From contig DASPFY010000024.1 in assembly GCA_035620895.1 (NCBI GenBank), positions 1-18,617 on the forward strand: a DNA stretch of 18,617 nucleotides, written 5' to 3'. Every line of letters begins with the position of its first letter. Positions within the stretch are counted from its first letter, which is position 1. The notes under the pieces were generated by a model. The model ran no database searches, was not told the origin of the DNA, and worked only from the letters and a program-made list of their open reading frames with translations. This DNA is from TA-21 sp035620895. Its GTDB lineage: Archaea; Thermoproteota; Nitrososphaeria; Nitrososphaerales; Nitrososphaeraceae. The translations under genes were made by a program, and so were the position numbers. Positions 5,604 through 14,184 of this stretch are shown in pieces.

Positions 5604-8600
5604 CTACTTTACAGAAATAAGGATTTTTCTGCCATCTATTTCAATTTCCTTGTATTCAATGTCCACTAATTTGTTAGGGGTTATGATTACCTGCTTTACT
5701 CTTACGTAGTATGCCAATTCATTTTTATAGTTTTCAAGTGACAATAAATCATCTGAATCTAGATTCGAGATATGTGCAGATGATAGTATTTCTGTAGGAA
5801 CAAAACCCCTTTCCTTTCTCAGTTGTTGTATATTTCTTGCAATATCCTTCATAAGACCCATTGAAATCAACTTGCTACTTCTAGTGGTATCAATAAACAC
5901 TGCGACATTTTCTTGCTCAGATTCCATCATTATATATGGGGATTTTCCAGTATATGAGAACTCTACATCGTCTTTTGACAACTCTATTTCACCAGACATG
6001 TACTTTAGATTGAAACTGCTTTTTGAATTTAATTGGTCAAACAGATCACCATAGTTAGCATGATTAAATGATTGTACGGCATTTTTTAAATCGTTCTTTA
6101 ATCTAGGAGCAATCTTATTTACTTTGAGCTTGGCACTCAGGCTAACAAGATTCTCCCTATTCAGAAAATTAATTTTTTCTAACAAATTACCAAAATGCAC
6201 TACTTTAATATCTATAGACATGGTATTGAGTTGTTTCTTCAATATTTCTGATAATCCGCTTGATTCAAGCAGATTTTTATCTTGAGTACAAATTACAACT
6301 CTATTTATGGGCCATCTTCTTTTAAATTTTGCCTTCATTCTGGCTGCATTAACCAAAGAAATAACTAGTTTCGATTTGTCTATAGTACTTTCAATTTCAT
6401 TATTTATCAAGTTGGTGTTAATTTTTGGCCATGATTCGAGCAGAACTAAATCTTTATGTTTGAAACATAACAAATACAAATAATTTGTTATGTATGGACA
6501 ATACGAATGAAGGAGTATGTCAATTATCGATAGTGTATATCCAAGTACTGCATATATCACATTCCTTCTCATTATTGTTTCCATACTGTCATCCCATATA
6601 TCATCCCTAGTCATAGGAACATAAGTTTGGCTGAGACTATTAATTATGAAATCTTCCAACTCCTTTGCTCCTTCGTTTAACCTACAGGAATCTAATGATA
6701 AAGTTACTGTTTTAACCAACGATTGTAATTTGGATAAAATCCACGCCTCAGTCATAGTATATCTGTTACTTTTTACGATGGAGTCCAGGTCAATATTTCT
6801 AGTATCAAATTTGTCATATGTACTATTCTGAATCAAGTATACATGAAGATAGTAAAGAGTACTCAGCACCTGATATGGTCTAGCCCCCATTTCACTTAGG
6901 CTGAAGCTTAGAGATTCAATAGGTGAAGACTTCCACATGAAATAGAATCTTATTGCATCAACCGAATTATCGACCAGAAGTTTATTAGCGTCTAATACAT
7001 TGCCCAGACTCTTACTCATTTTATTTCCCTTTTCATCTAATATATGTCCCTGAAATAGAAACGATTCAAATGGTGATTGGTCCTTGTTTTGCATTATTAC
7101 ATTTTCCATGAGTAAAGTATATGCCCATCCCCTTGTCTGATCTATTCCTTCAGTCAGAAATTCAGCCGGTATTAGATCCTCGTACTCGTCATCCGAAAAT
7201 GCAGCATATGGCGATGCACCACTGTTATGCCAGGTATCAAGAACAAAGGATTCACGAATCATAGGGGTGTTACATTTTGAGCAATTAATTTCGATATTAT
7301 CTATCCACGGTCGATGCAATTCAAATTGCTCTCCCTCAGGCAACTTTGATGCTCTCCTGATAATTTCATTTCTGGAAAACAAAGGCTCTTTCAAACCACA
7401 TTTGGTGCAGTTCCATATTGGAAGAGGAGTTCCCCATACCCTTTCTCTCGATATGCACCAAGGTACCTGTTCCTTTATGATTTCCACAAATCTGTTTTTT
7501 GGAGATTCAAAAAAGAAATCAACATTTGAAACAGCATTCATTGGTTTATTACCAAGTTTATCAATCATGTAAAAATATTCACGCCTTGCGAGCCAGACAA
7601 CTTTGTGATTTGAACGCCAACAGGTCGGATACTGATGTTTGATACTACCCAACTTTAAGTAAGCTCCTGCTTCCTTCATTTTTTCGACTACCAAAAGATC
7701 CGATTCGCGTACAAATTTTCCGCTAAATATGCCTGCCTTTTCAGTAAATTCCACTTTATCATTAATGGGCACAAATATTGGAACGTCGCGTTTCACAGCT
7801 ATATCAAAATCCTCTTGACCGTTTGCAGGTGACAAATGAACTATTCCGCTACCAGTAGTTGCATCAACGAAATTTTCTGCAACTACAAAGTGTACTTTCT
7901 TGTCGTCACTTAGTTCCTTGAGTCCAGGTATCATTGCTAATAGTGGATGAAGGTACCTTTTGCCATCCAATTCTATGCCCTTAATGACCTTTTCAACGGT
8001 AAAATTTTGAATTTTAAGTTCATTCATCAAACCATTCAATCTGTCATATCCAACAATCCACATTTCGTTTTCAATTGAAACATAAGCATAATCGGCCTCA
8101 GGATTAACGCCTATCAACTCATCAGTTACTAAAGTGAACGGCATAGTGGTCCACACAACTAGAAAAGTGTTTTCTTCCTTTAGCTTCATTTTGTAATAAA
8201 AGGATGGATCCTCTAGAATTTTGTAGCCCTGATTAACTTCTGCGTTGCTTAATGAAGTTTGGCATGAAGGGCAGTACGCGACTACTCTAAACCATTCTTT
8301 AAGAATTCCAAGCTCCCAAGCTTTTTTAAGTACTTGCCATTCCCTTTCGATGTATGCATCTTTAAACGTCCAATACGCCTTTTCATAATCAAAAGACATG
8401 CCAAGAAGAGCGTCAACTTTGATCCATTTTTCGGCATTAGTTTTGATTAGATCCTTGCATGCCTCTACAATTCTTGGGATACCGACTTTTTTGATATTTT
8501 CAGCTTTACTACCAGTTAATCCCAAATTTTTTTCTGCCTGTAATTCGACTGGTAAACCTTGGGTGTCCCAGCCTGCTCGGAATACAACTTTATATTTTTG

Positions 8601-8819
8601 CAGAGTTTTGTATCTAAACCACAGATCTTTTATGATACGTCCTCTGAGATGACCCACATGTGGTTCACCATTTAGGGTAGGTGGTCCCTCAACAAACCCG
8701 AGTGTTCCTTTGTGAGATGATAACTCTTTGTCAATTAATGATTTTACTTCAATCTTGTTAAGGTAAGAATTAATTTGAGTTTCAATTTCCTTTGGATCGT
8801 ATTTAGCTTCTAGTTTCAT
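5604..8819 (-). CDS. ileS: Isoleucyl-tRNA synthetase
   Basis: This 1071-residue class I synthetase charges tRNA-Ile with isoleucine. The HIGH motif appears as HVGH (54-57) after GPPTLNGEP, and KMSKS is at 600-604. The CP1 editing domain, which hydrolyses Val-tRNA-Ile, covers roughly residues 190-400 (with the TTMPFT segment near 225). Cysteine pairs CPSC (183-186), CTKC (about 470) and CSKC (about 511) are probable zinc knuckles. The anticodon-binding domain follows KMSKS, and the C-terminal extension is of the archaeal/eukaryotic type. Length fits that type. The ATG at 8819 is preceded by a TATA-like TTATAAAA about 30 nt upstream. The cognate tRNA-Ile(GAT) gene lies 6 kb away and is not part of the same unit. 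Confidence 0.97.
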   Translation of the reverse strand: MKLEAKYDPKEIETQINSYLNKIEVKSLIDKELSSHKGTLGFVEGPPTLNGEPHVGHLRGRIIKDLWFRYKTLQKYKVVFRAGWDTQGLPVELQAEKNLGLTGSKAENIKKVGIPRIVEACKDLIKTNAEKWIKVDALLGMSFDYEKAYWTFKDAYIEREWQVLKKAWELGILKEWFRVVAYCPSCQTSLSNAEVNQGYKILEDPSFYYKMKLKEENTFLVVWTTMPFTLVTDELIGVNPEADYAYVSIENEMWIVGYDRLNGLMNELKIQNFTVEKVIKGIELDGKRYLHPLLAMIPGLKELSDDKKVHFVVAENFVDATTGSGIVHLSPANGQEDFDIAVKRDVPIFVPINDKVEFTEKAGIFSGKFVRESDLLVVEKMKEAGAYLKLGSIKHQYPTCWRSNHKVVWLARREYFYMIDKLGNKPMNAVSNVDFFFESPKNRFVEIIKEQVPWCISRERVWGTPLPIWNCTKCGLKEPLFSRNEIIRRASKLPEGEQFELHRPWIDNIEINCSKCNTPMIRESFVLDTWHNSGASPYAAFSDDEYEDLIPAEFLTEGIDQTRGWAYTLLMENVIMQNKDQSPFESFLFQGHILDEKGNKMSKSLGNVLDANKLLVDNSVDAIRFYFMWKSSPIESLSFSLSEMGARPYQVLSTLYYLHVYLIQNSTYDKFDTRNIDLDSIVKSNRYTMTEAWILSKLQSLVKTVTLSLDSCRLNEGAKELEDFIINSLSQTYVPMTRDDIWDDSMETIMRRNVIYAVLGYTLSIIDILLHSYCPYITNYLYLLCFKHKDLVLLESWPKINTNLINNEIESTIDKSKLVISLVNAARMKAKFKRRWPINRVVICTQDKNLLESSGLSEILKKQLNTMSIDIKVVHFGNLLEKINFLNRENLVSLSAKLKVNKIAPRLKNDLKNAVQSFNHANYGDLFDQLNSKSSFNLKYMSGEIELSKDDVEFSYTGKSPYIMMESEQENVAVFIDTTRSSKLISMGLMKDIARNIQQLRKERGFVPTEILSSAHISNLDSDDLLSLENYKNELAYYVRVKQVIITPNKLVDIEYKEIEIDGRKILISVK

Positions 8820-9149
8820 TAATGCGAACGTCAGTTCTATTTTCTCTTTTATAACTTTACGACTCAGCTTAATTTACACATAGGCCCAAGAGTTAGAATT
8901 TCCTAATTTACTCAGTTGATTTAGTCTCTGCGGAGCATAGGTCAGACTATAAGCACCCGCACTTGTGAATACTCCTGCTTTAATGAATCATGAACATACC
9001 TGTAAGTATTCAGGTATCATTTGGTAATCTGTCGAAATCTGGTATATCGGTCCTAGGTTTGAGAAGCCCACTTCATTTTAAGATCTTCTTATTCCGATCC
9101 TACTCATAGTTGCCAAGTTTCGTTCTGCATCATTATTTACTAGTGTTCT
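8820..9149. other. Intergenic stretch, 330 bp
   Basis: It holds the ileS promoter (TATA-like TTATAAAA near 8848-8856, minus strand) and a perfect 7-bp hairpin at 8996-9017. Only short chance frames are present, the longest seen being a 39-codon frame from 8990 on the plus strand without protein-like features. Nothing else is recognised. Confidence 0.5.
8996..9017. repeat. 7-bp perfect hairpin
   Basis: ATACCTG (8996-9002) pairs with CAGGTAT (9011-9017) around an 8-nt loop. There is no T tract after it on the plus strand, so it is not an obvious terminator. Confidence 0.45.
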
Positions 9150-9344
9150 TTATTTATTATCAACATATACCTTGACGCATTTAGAGCAATATCTTTCAAT
9201 CAGCTTGGCTCCATCACCTGCATCAAATAATGCTGTCCATTGAGCGGTTCCACCACAGAAGATACAAAAATACTCCTTTTCAGCGTTTTCAATTTTGATC
9301 AGAGTCCCCTTTCTTTTTTTTACTATTGAAGAGTTACTAGCCAT
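9150..9344 (-). CDS. 64-residue zinc-ribbon protein
   Basis: An ATG-initiated 64-residue protein with CIFC (Cys27, Cys30) and CSKC (Cys53, Cys56), the two knuckles of a small zinc ribbon, after a basic N-terminus (VKKRKG). Between the knuckles is GGTAQWTALFDAGDGAKLIERY, which reads like a regular beta-hairpin ribbon. The family is not identified; roles in RNA, DNA or protein binding are all possible. It stands alone upstream of ileS on the same strand, 330 bp away, so it is probably transcribed by itself. Confidence 0.75.
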   Translation of the reverse strand: MASNSSIVKKRKGTLIKIENAEKEYFCIFCGGTAQWTALFDAGDGAKLIERYCSKCVKVYVDNK

Positions 9345-9648
9345 AATGTAATTCTATCATTCATTGCGTATAACTATGCTTGCCTATTTTTCCTCATGCT
9401 AACGGTCTGAAGTCTTAAATGCTGTAGGTTTGTTAGAAAGATCAATGCATGGAAAGGACAAATGCAGCGTTTGTGGAATTTATTTTTGTGATGAAATGTG
9501 CTAGAGAACTAAAATTAGATCTGCTATAAAGCAGACCGAATGTTAAACAAGATATTGTAAAGGCAATATATGATAGTATGATAATATCAAAATAGAAAAT
9601 TGAGGGATGTAACTGTATTGGGATATTCTGCTAATCAGGAGCGATGAA
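9345..9648. other. Intergenic stretch, 304 bp
   Basis: Apart from the 19-residue Cys-rich frame at 9445-9504 and AT-rich promoter-like sequence near 9566-9590, nothing is recognised. A ribosome site CAGGAG at about 9636-9643 belongs to the next gene. Confidence 0.45.
9445..9504 (+). CDS. Possible 19-residue Cys-rich peptide
   Basis: A very short ATG frame encodes a peptide with cysteines at 7, 10, 15 and 19 (KCSVCGIYFCDEMC). Four cysteines in 19 residues recall half of a zinc finger. It could be a genuine micro-protein, the remnant of a longer gene, or chance. Nothing upstream extends it convincingly. Confidence 0.25.
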   Translation: MHGKDKCSVCGIYFCDEMC

Positions 9649-10194
9649 ATGAATTTATTTATTCTAACTGCTTCACTGGCGTTATTCGGCTTATCTATTT
9701 CTTTTAGTTTTTTATTTGTCTTTGCGCTAAACCAGTCATTAACATATGTAGATCCATCACTTGGATTTAAATTCCAATATCCGGCCCTATGGAAGCAAAT
9801 ATTAGAAAAGGATATGGAGGGAACGGGAGTTGCATTCTCTCCGTTGCCCACTTCTCCTACGGAACATTTTGCTGATTTATTGATTTATACAACTGACCAT
9901 CAAGAGAATATAACCCTAAAACAATACCTCCATGAATTTATTCTTGAACAATTGTGTTGCGTTGATAATCAATCCCTGAAGTATAACGAGGCCAAATTAA
10001 GTGGTATCCCTTCAATCAATGCGTCTTGGAATCTCATTAAGGAGAATAACCAAGTATATGGAAAGGCAATGTTGAATTTTGCCATAAAAGACGGAATCGC
10101 CTATGTAATTCATTACGATGCTAATGTAGAAACATTTGCCCGATGGCTCCCAGAAGTAGAAAAAATAACCAGTTCCTTTAGAATTATCGATTAA
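9649..10194 (+). CDS. PsbP-like secreted protein
   Basis: The 181-residue protein starts with a hydrophobic signal or anchor segment (residues 1-28, LFILTASLALFGLSISFSFL). The rest resembles the PsbP / DUF1795 alpha-beta fold: YVDPSLGFKFQYPALWK near 33-49 is the family's typical opening, and the C-terminal helix ending VEKITSSFRI is its usual last element. These are extracytoplasmic proteins common in ammonia-oxidising archaea; their substrate is not known. CAGGAG about 8 nt before the ATG at 9649 supports this start, notable because many neighbours appear leaderless. A Cys-Cys pair in the middle (LCCVD) could form a disulfide or bind metal. Confidence 0.7.
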   Translation: MNLFILTASLALFGLSISFSFLFVFALNQSLTYVDPSLGFKFQYPALWKQILEKDMEGTGVAFSPLPTSPTEHFADLLIYTTDHQENITLKQYLHEFILEQLCCVDNQSLKYNEAKLSGIPSINASWNLIKENNQVYGKAMLNFAIKDGIAYVIHYDANVETFARWLPEVEKITSSFRIID

Positions 10195-10290
10195 TAATTT
10201 TATCAAATATCTGTCTTAATTTTTTCTTTTTTGAAAATCATTAGATATACTAAATGGTAAATTCAACTAATCTATCCAGAACCTTTTCGA

Positions 10291-10299
10291 ATATAAATA
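10291..10299 (+). promoter_or_regulatory. TATA box of ppa
   Basis: ATATAAATA lies 21-29 nt before the ATG at 10320 and close to an archaeal consensus TATA box, which implies a leaderless transcript. Confidence 0.65.
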
Positions 10300-10319
10300 G
10301 CGCCTATTAAGAAGATAGC

Positions 10320-10859
10320 ATGACAACAAATCAAGGAATTGGCTCTATTAAACAGTCGGCCGGTCAGTGCACAGTAATGATTGAAATCCCAAAGGGCAGT
10401 AATATAAAATATGAATATGATACAGAAAGTGGTTTTATCTTGGTTGACAGGAAACTGTTTACTGCAATGTATTATCCATGTAATTATGGATTCATACCAA
10501 ACACACTTGAGAAAGATGGAGATCCTGTAGATGTTTTAGTACTAGGAGAAACTCCGTTAGCTCCATTATCTCTAATAAAAGTAATACCCGTAGGAGTACT
10601 ACAGACTGAGGATGAAGCAGGTCAAGATTCAAAAATAGTAGCCATACCGACATCTAAAATTGATCCTAGTTTCTCAACTGTTCAAGATATCGAAGATGTG
10701 CCACGACATCTGAAGGACCAGATAAAACACTTTTTTGAACACTACAAAGAACTGGAAAAAGGAAAATTTGTGAAAATATCAGGATGGGAAGGAAAAGAGT
10801 ATGCTGTAAGAAAAATAACTGATGCAATTAGTAGCTATCAAAAAGTAAGTGAGAGTTAA
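10320..10859 (+). CDS. ppa: Inorganic pyrophosphatase (family I)
   Basis: This 179-residue soluble enzyme hydrolyses pyrophosphate to two phosphates and pulls biosynthetic reactions forward. The signature DGDPVDV (66-72) with its metal-binding aspartates is intact. Also seen are EIPKGSNIKYEYD (22-34), Arg44 in the DRKLF segment, YYPCNYGFIP (51-60), and HLKDQIKHFFEHYKELE near 140. Length is normal for archaeal family I enzymes. A TATA box 21-29 nt before the ATG supports this start. The stop codon interlocks with that of convergent cdvC: both stops are read from the same TTAA. Confidence 0.96.
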   Translation: MTTNQGIGSIKQSAGQCTVMIEIPKGSNIKYEYDTESGFILVDRKLFTAMYYPCNYGFIPNTLEKDGDPVDVLVLGETPLAPLSLIKVIPVGVLQTEDEAGQDSKIVAIPTSKIDPSFSTVQDIEDVPRHLKDQIKHFFEHYKELEKGKFVKISGWEGKEYAVRKITDAISSYQKVSES

Positions 10860-12085
10860 AGAGCCTTAAACTGCTCACTCCATCTAATATATGCTCGAAT
10901 CATGTCCATGCTTACACTGGGTTTTCTCATTTTCAGAATTTCCTTAAAATCCAGTTCCGTGATGGATCGAGTATTTGCATTGCTATCTAATCCCTTTCCA
11001 CTTTGGAATAGTTCATCCACGACACGCAATTGAGCAGACTGACATATGTCCTTGACATCACTCCCGCTGTAACCATCAGATATCTTTGCCAAATCTTCTA
11101 TTTTTAAGGAAGGTTCCATTTGTAACCTTCTTGTATACTGGTCAAAGAGGTGAATTCTGGATTCCCTGTTTGGTAAAGAAACATAAATCCTTTTTTGAAA
11201 CCTTCTAAGAAAACCTGCTTCCAAACTCCATGGTTTGTTGGTTGCACCAATGACATACAATTTTGATTCCCTTGATTTTCCATTTATGCCATCCATTTCG
11301 GTAAGGAATTGATTTTTTACTCTAACTTCACCCCCAACCTCACTGTTTCTATTACCTAAAAGTGAATCTATTTCATCAACAAAAATTAGAACAGGAACGC
11401 CTTCGCTATCGTGTAACTTGCGTGCCATTGTAAATAATTTTGAAACATTTTTTTCCGCCTCACCTAACCATTTACTCATCATTGAAGCTGCATCAACATT
11501 TATGAAATAACCTTCAATTTCAGCTGCGGCTGCCGCTGCGAGTAATGTCTTTCCACAACCAGGAGGTCCAAATAGTAGAATGCCTCGTGCCCATCCTAAC
11601 GGAAGTAGATCAGGCCTTATAGTGGGATAAACTATAGACTCTCTCATTGCTCTCTTCGCATCCTCCAAACCAATCACTTGATTCCATGATACCTTCGGTT
11701 TATCAGTCATCAAAAGTTCTTCGAAGTACAAGCTGCATCCTCCGTTCATGTCGCTCCTTTTCTTTGCTGACTGCATGTTGTTAAGTATTGAATTTGGTGA
11801 ATTTGCAGCTTTCTGGTCGATATGTCCAACTTTATTAATATCAGAATCATATAATGGATTAGACATTTGCAGTGCTTTGATTCTATTTTGATAAGAGTTT
11901 GCTCGTTCCATGTAAATTTTATTCAACTTGTAATCAGGATAGATTTGTACTAACTTAACTAATGCCTCAACAGCCCTCTGATAAGCGCTAATTGCTTCCC
12001 CGTTGGAACCTTCCGAATCCAATCTAATTGCTTCAGCAGCATATTTACTAGCACTATTCTCTAGTTCCTGTGGAGCTAAACTCAT
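10856..12085 (-). CDS. cdvC: CdvC, Vps4-like AAA ATPase of the Cdv division machinery
   Basis: This AAA ATPase remodels ESCRT-III-like CdvB polymers during archaeal cell division. An N-terminal MIT three-helix domain (about residues 5-75; AYQRAVEALVKLVQIYPDYK) binds CdvB tails. After a linker comes the AAA domain with Walker A GPPGCGKT (173-180), Walker B LIFVDEID (233-240), sensor 1 in GATNKPW (281-287) and arginine fingers in FLRRF. The C-terminal Vps4 region follows, with GYSGSDVKDICQSA. The ATG at 12085 (MSLAPQELE) is chosen because it matches the usual start of thaumarchaeal CdvC as I remember it; a TTG four codons upstream (12097) is possible. cdvA and cdvB are not in the window. Confidence 0.93.
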   Translation of the reverse strand: MSLAPQELENSASKYAAEAIRLDSEGSNGEAISAYQRAVEALVKLVQIYPDYKLNKIYMERANSYQNRIKALQMSNPLYDSDINKVGHIDQKAANSPNSILNNMQSAKKRSDMNGGCSLYFEELLMTDKPKVSWNQVIGLEDAKRAMRESIVYPTIRPDLLPLGWARGILLFGPPGCGKTLLAAAAAAEIEGYFINVDAASMMSKWLGEAEKNVSKLFTMARKLHDSEGVPVLIFVDEIDSLLGNRNSEVGGEVRVKNQFLTEMDGINGKSRESKLYVIGATNKPWSLEAGFLRRFQKRIYVSLPNRESRIHLFDQYTRRLQMEPSLKIEDLAKISDGYSGSDVKDICQSAQLRVVDELFQSGKGLDSNANTRSITELDFKEILKMRKPSVSMDMIRAYIRWSEQFKAL

Positions 12086-12097
12086 ATATTCATACAA

Positions 12098-12432
12098 ATT
12101 CGCAGTATTCCTTTGAATTACTGCATTGTGAATCTATATTGGTCAAGGGACAAAATAAATTGAACAAAGACCAAAAAAAATTGGGCATAGTTTTGTCCAA
12201 AACCATAAAAAAACAGATAGTATTTACCTCAAAGTAGTATTTTGTATTTGGAGTGAATATCTTTTAATCAATAAATTCATCTTGCAGTTATGAAATGTTG
12301 TAGAATTGTGAGAAAATTCTAGAATAAATAATCTATCTCGCAGTATTATGATATTTCAGCTTTACATTTTTTTTTGTTTTGTCCAATCAAATTGACATCT
12401 TGCTTTACGTCCAAAATGTAAAAATAGTGCGC
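12098..12432. promoter_or_regulatory. Divergent control region between cdvC and the TrmB-family gene
   Basis: Several AT-rich TATA candidates occur, including TATTATGATATTT near 12344-12356 before the regulator gene. The octamer TTTTGTCC occurs at 12191 and 12377 on the plus strand and at 12148-12155 on the minus strand, and GTCCAAAA recurs near 12409. The copy at 12190-12203 is part of the inverted repeat GTTTTG-TC-CAAAAC. These could be operator sites, for example for self-control by the adjacent regulator; that is inference. Confidence 0.4.
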
Positions 12433-13623
12433 ATGATTAAACGCCCTAATGATATACCTAATTATCTAGAACTTGTAGCAAATCTAGAAGAGTTTGGATT
12501 ATCAAAATATGAGTCAATGGCATACATTACTTTGGTTTCAAGAGGAACTCTGGGCGCAAGTGAGATAGCCTACTATTCTAATCTTCCTAGAACAAAAATT
12601 TACACGATCCTAAAAAAATTAGAAAGAAAAAAACTGTCAATCATTTCGAATCAGAAACCAATGATAGCGACAGCGACCCCGCCAAACGAAGCATTCGGAG
12701 AGTTAATTACTTTGCAAGAAAGAAGATTGTCATCAATGTATAATATTTTGGATAGCTTGAAGAAACTGAGAGAAGAGGGTAAAAAGTCCTATGAAGAAAA
12801 AAAGTACTTAACTTTGGAACCAAAAGTAGTGGTACAAAAAATTAAAGAATTGATTTCATCCAGCAAATCAAACATAGATTTGATTCTCGATTCTTGGGGA
12901 CAAAATGTCGTTTTTCAATGTAGGCCTTCCATGACAGTAGTCACTAACAGGGGAGTGAAAATCAAAATGTTACTTGGTAACGAATCTATCATCAGCGAGG
13001 GAATTGGTACGTTCCCAGACGGAGTAGAAATTAGGTCTGATACTGTTTCAGGAAACATATTGATTTTTGATTACAAAAAAATTATTTTTATCGACAGTAC
13101 AAATGGAAAAGCTTCATTAATACTAACAGCAGATCCATATGGTTCATCATATGTCAAATTATTTGATGAAAAATGGAAAAAAGCATTGAGGCTCAATACC
13201 GCTATGCTTGGCAATAAAGTTCCAAAAGAAGCATTAATTCTATCAAAAATAGTAGAAAACGATCTTTCACAAATATTATTGGACATGTCAATTATGCAGG
13301 ATAAGAATTATACCTCGCTAATCAATGAGATTGAAAAATTTAGTAGTGAAAAAAACTGCCAAAGTATTGAGGAAATAGTAAGTATTGTAGATTATGCACT
13401 GAGAATAAGCTACTCTGGATATCTAAAATATGAAAACCATGAGAACATGTTAAAGCTGCATTTTGACTCAAAAGAAAGATCAATGGTACCTTGGGCAATA
13501 ATTATTGTGGCATATGTCAAGAAATTTGGAAATGATGCACAAATCATATATGACAATAGCCAATTGAAAGCAAATACAATATACATAAAGCTCCTACATC
13601 CAGCAGTTATTCACCCAAACTAA
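12433..13623 (+). CDS. TrmB-family transcriptional regulator
   Basis: This protein of about 396 residues begins with a winged helix-turn-helix of the TrmB / Sugar-specific type: LEEFGLSKYESMAYITLVSRG, then ASEIAYYSNLPRTKIYTILKKL as the recognition part, then a coiled segment (LITLQERRLSSMYNILDSLKKLREE). The middle part resembles the TrmB effector domain with a phospholipase-D-like fold (VVVQKIKELISSSKSNIDLIL, and SLILTADPYGSSYVKLFDEKW). The last 120 residues are not assigned. TrmB proteins usually respond to sugars; many thaumarchaeal ones have no known ligand. The ATG at 12433 is chosen because it lies directly before IKRPNDIPNYLELV; a TTG at 12379 would add 18 residues and is the alternative if the message is leaderless. 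Confidence 0.85.
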   Translation: MIKRPNDIPNYLELVANLEEFGLSKYESMAYITLVSRGTLGASEIAYYSNLPRTKIYTILKKLERKKLSIISNQKPMIATATPPNEAFGELITLQERRLSSMYNILDSLKKLREEGKKSYEEKKYLTLEPKVVVQKIKELISSSKSNIDLILDSWGQNVVFQCRPSMTVVTNRGVKIKMLLGNESIISEGIGTFPDGVEIRSDTVSGNILIFDYKKIIFIDSTNGKASLILTADPYGSSYVKLFDEKWKKALRLNTAMLGNKVPKEALILSKIVENDLSQILLDMSIMQDKNYTSLINEIEKFSSEKNCQSIEEIVSIVDYALRISYSGYLKYENHENMLKLHFDSKERSMVPWAIIIVAYVKKFGNDAQIIYDNSQLKANTIYIKLLHPAVIHPN

Positions 13624-13650
13624 ATAGTGCTAGATGTGATGTGTTATTAT

Positions 13651-14184
13651 TTATTCTTGATTTTGAGCAATTTTTGAATCTATCAATTTTTTATATCGTA
13701 CGCGCAATTTGTTGCCACACAGCGAACAAATTGTTTGAGTTGGTGGATATCCCCTCCCACAGGTTTTACAAAACTTCACCCATTTTCTTCTATCTCTTAT
13801 CCCTTTAGTTCCTAAATTTAGTAAATCAATTGACAAAGTTTTTGCCAAATTACATACTGCAAAGTCATCGGTTACAAGTGTTGCATTGTACTCCTTGGCC
13901 AAAGCAACAATTGAAATATCAGCGTCAGAAAGTTGGGTTTCGCCTATTTGTTTTACGACAAGCCTAACGGTTCTTAATTTGCTATCGCTGGGTTGAAATA
14001 TCATTATTCTCCTGTTTGATATCAAACTATCCAAAATTGAAAGATTACTTTGAATGTGGGAAATCTCTGCAAAAACCAGCCCTGTTGTAATGCATATAAC
14101 ATTAGAACGCAAATGAAATCCTTGATAAAACGCAGTTGCGTCTAGCGCAAATCTTGATTCCGTTCTAGAAACCAAGTTTTTCAA
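13651..14184 (-). CDS. nob1: Nob1-like rRNA endonuclease (PIN domain plus zinc ribbon)
   Basis: The 177-residue protein has a PIN nuclease domain (about 10-125) and a C-terminal zinc ribbon (139-156), the archaeal Nob1 layout. Acidic residues expected at the active site are seen: Asp15 (ALDATAFY), Glu40 (VFAEI), Asp87/Asp89 (LSDADIS) and Asp106/Asp107 (VTDDF). Zinc ligands are Cys139, Cys142, Cys153 and Cys156. Archaeal Nob1 cuts the 3' end of pre-16S rRNA in late small-subunit assembly. The start is taken as TTG 14184, which overlaps the nadK stop by 20 nt; TTG 14175 is an alternative. The overlap points to coupled translation from a nadK-nob1 message. Confidence 0.9.
   Translation of the reverse strand: MKNLVSRTESRFALDATAFYQGFHLRSNVICITTGLVFAEISHIQSNLSILDSLISNRRIMIFQPSDSKLRTVRLVVKQIGETQLSDADISIVALAKEYNATLVTDDFAVCNLAKTLSIDLLNLGTKGIRDRRKWVKFCKTCGRGYPPTQTICSLCGNKLRVRYKKLIDSKIAQNQE

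Noticed and set aside
8990..9109. 39-codon plus-strand frame in the gap upstream of ileS
   Set aside because: Short, no motif, no promoter at the right distance.
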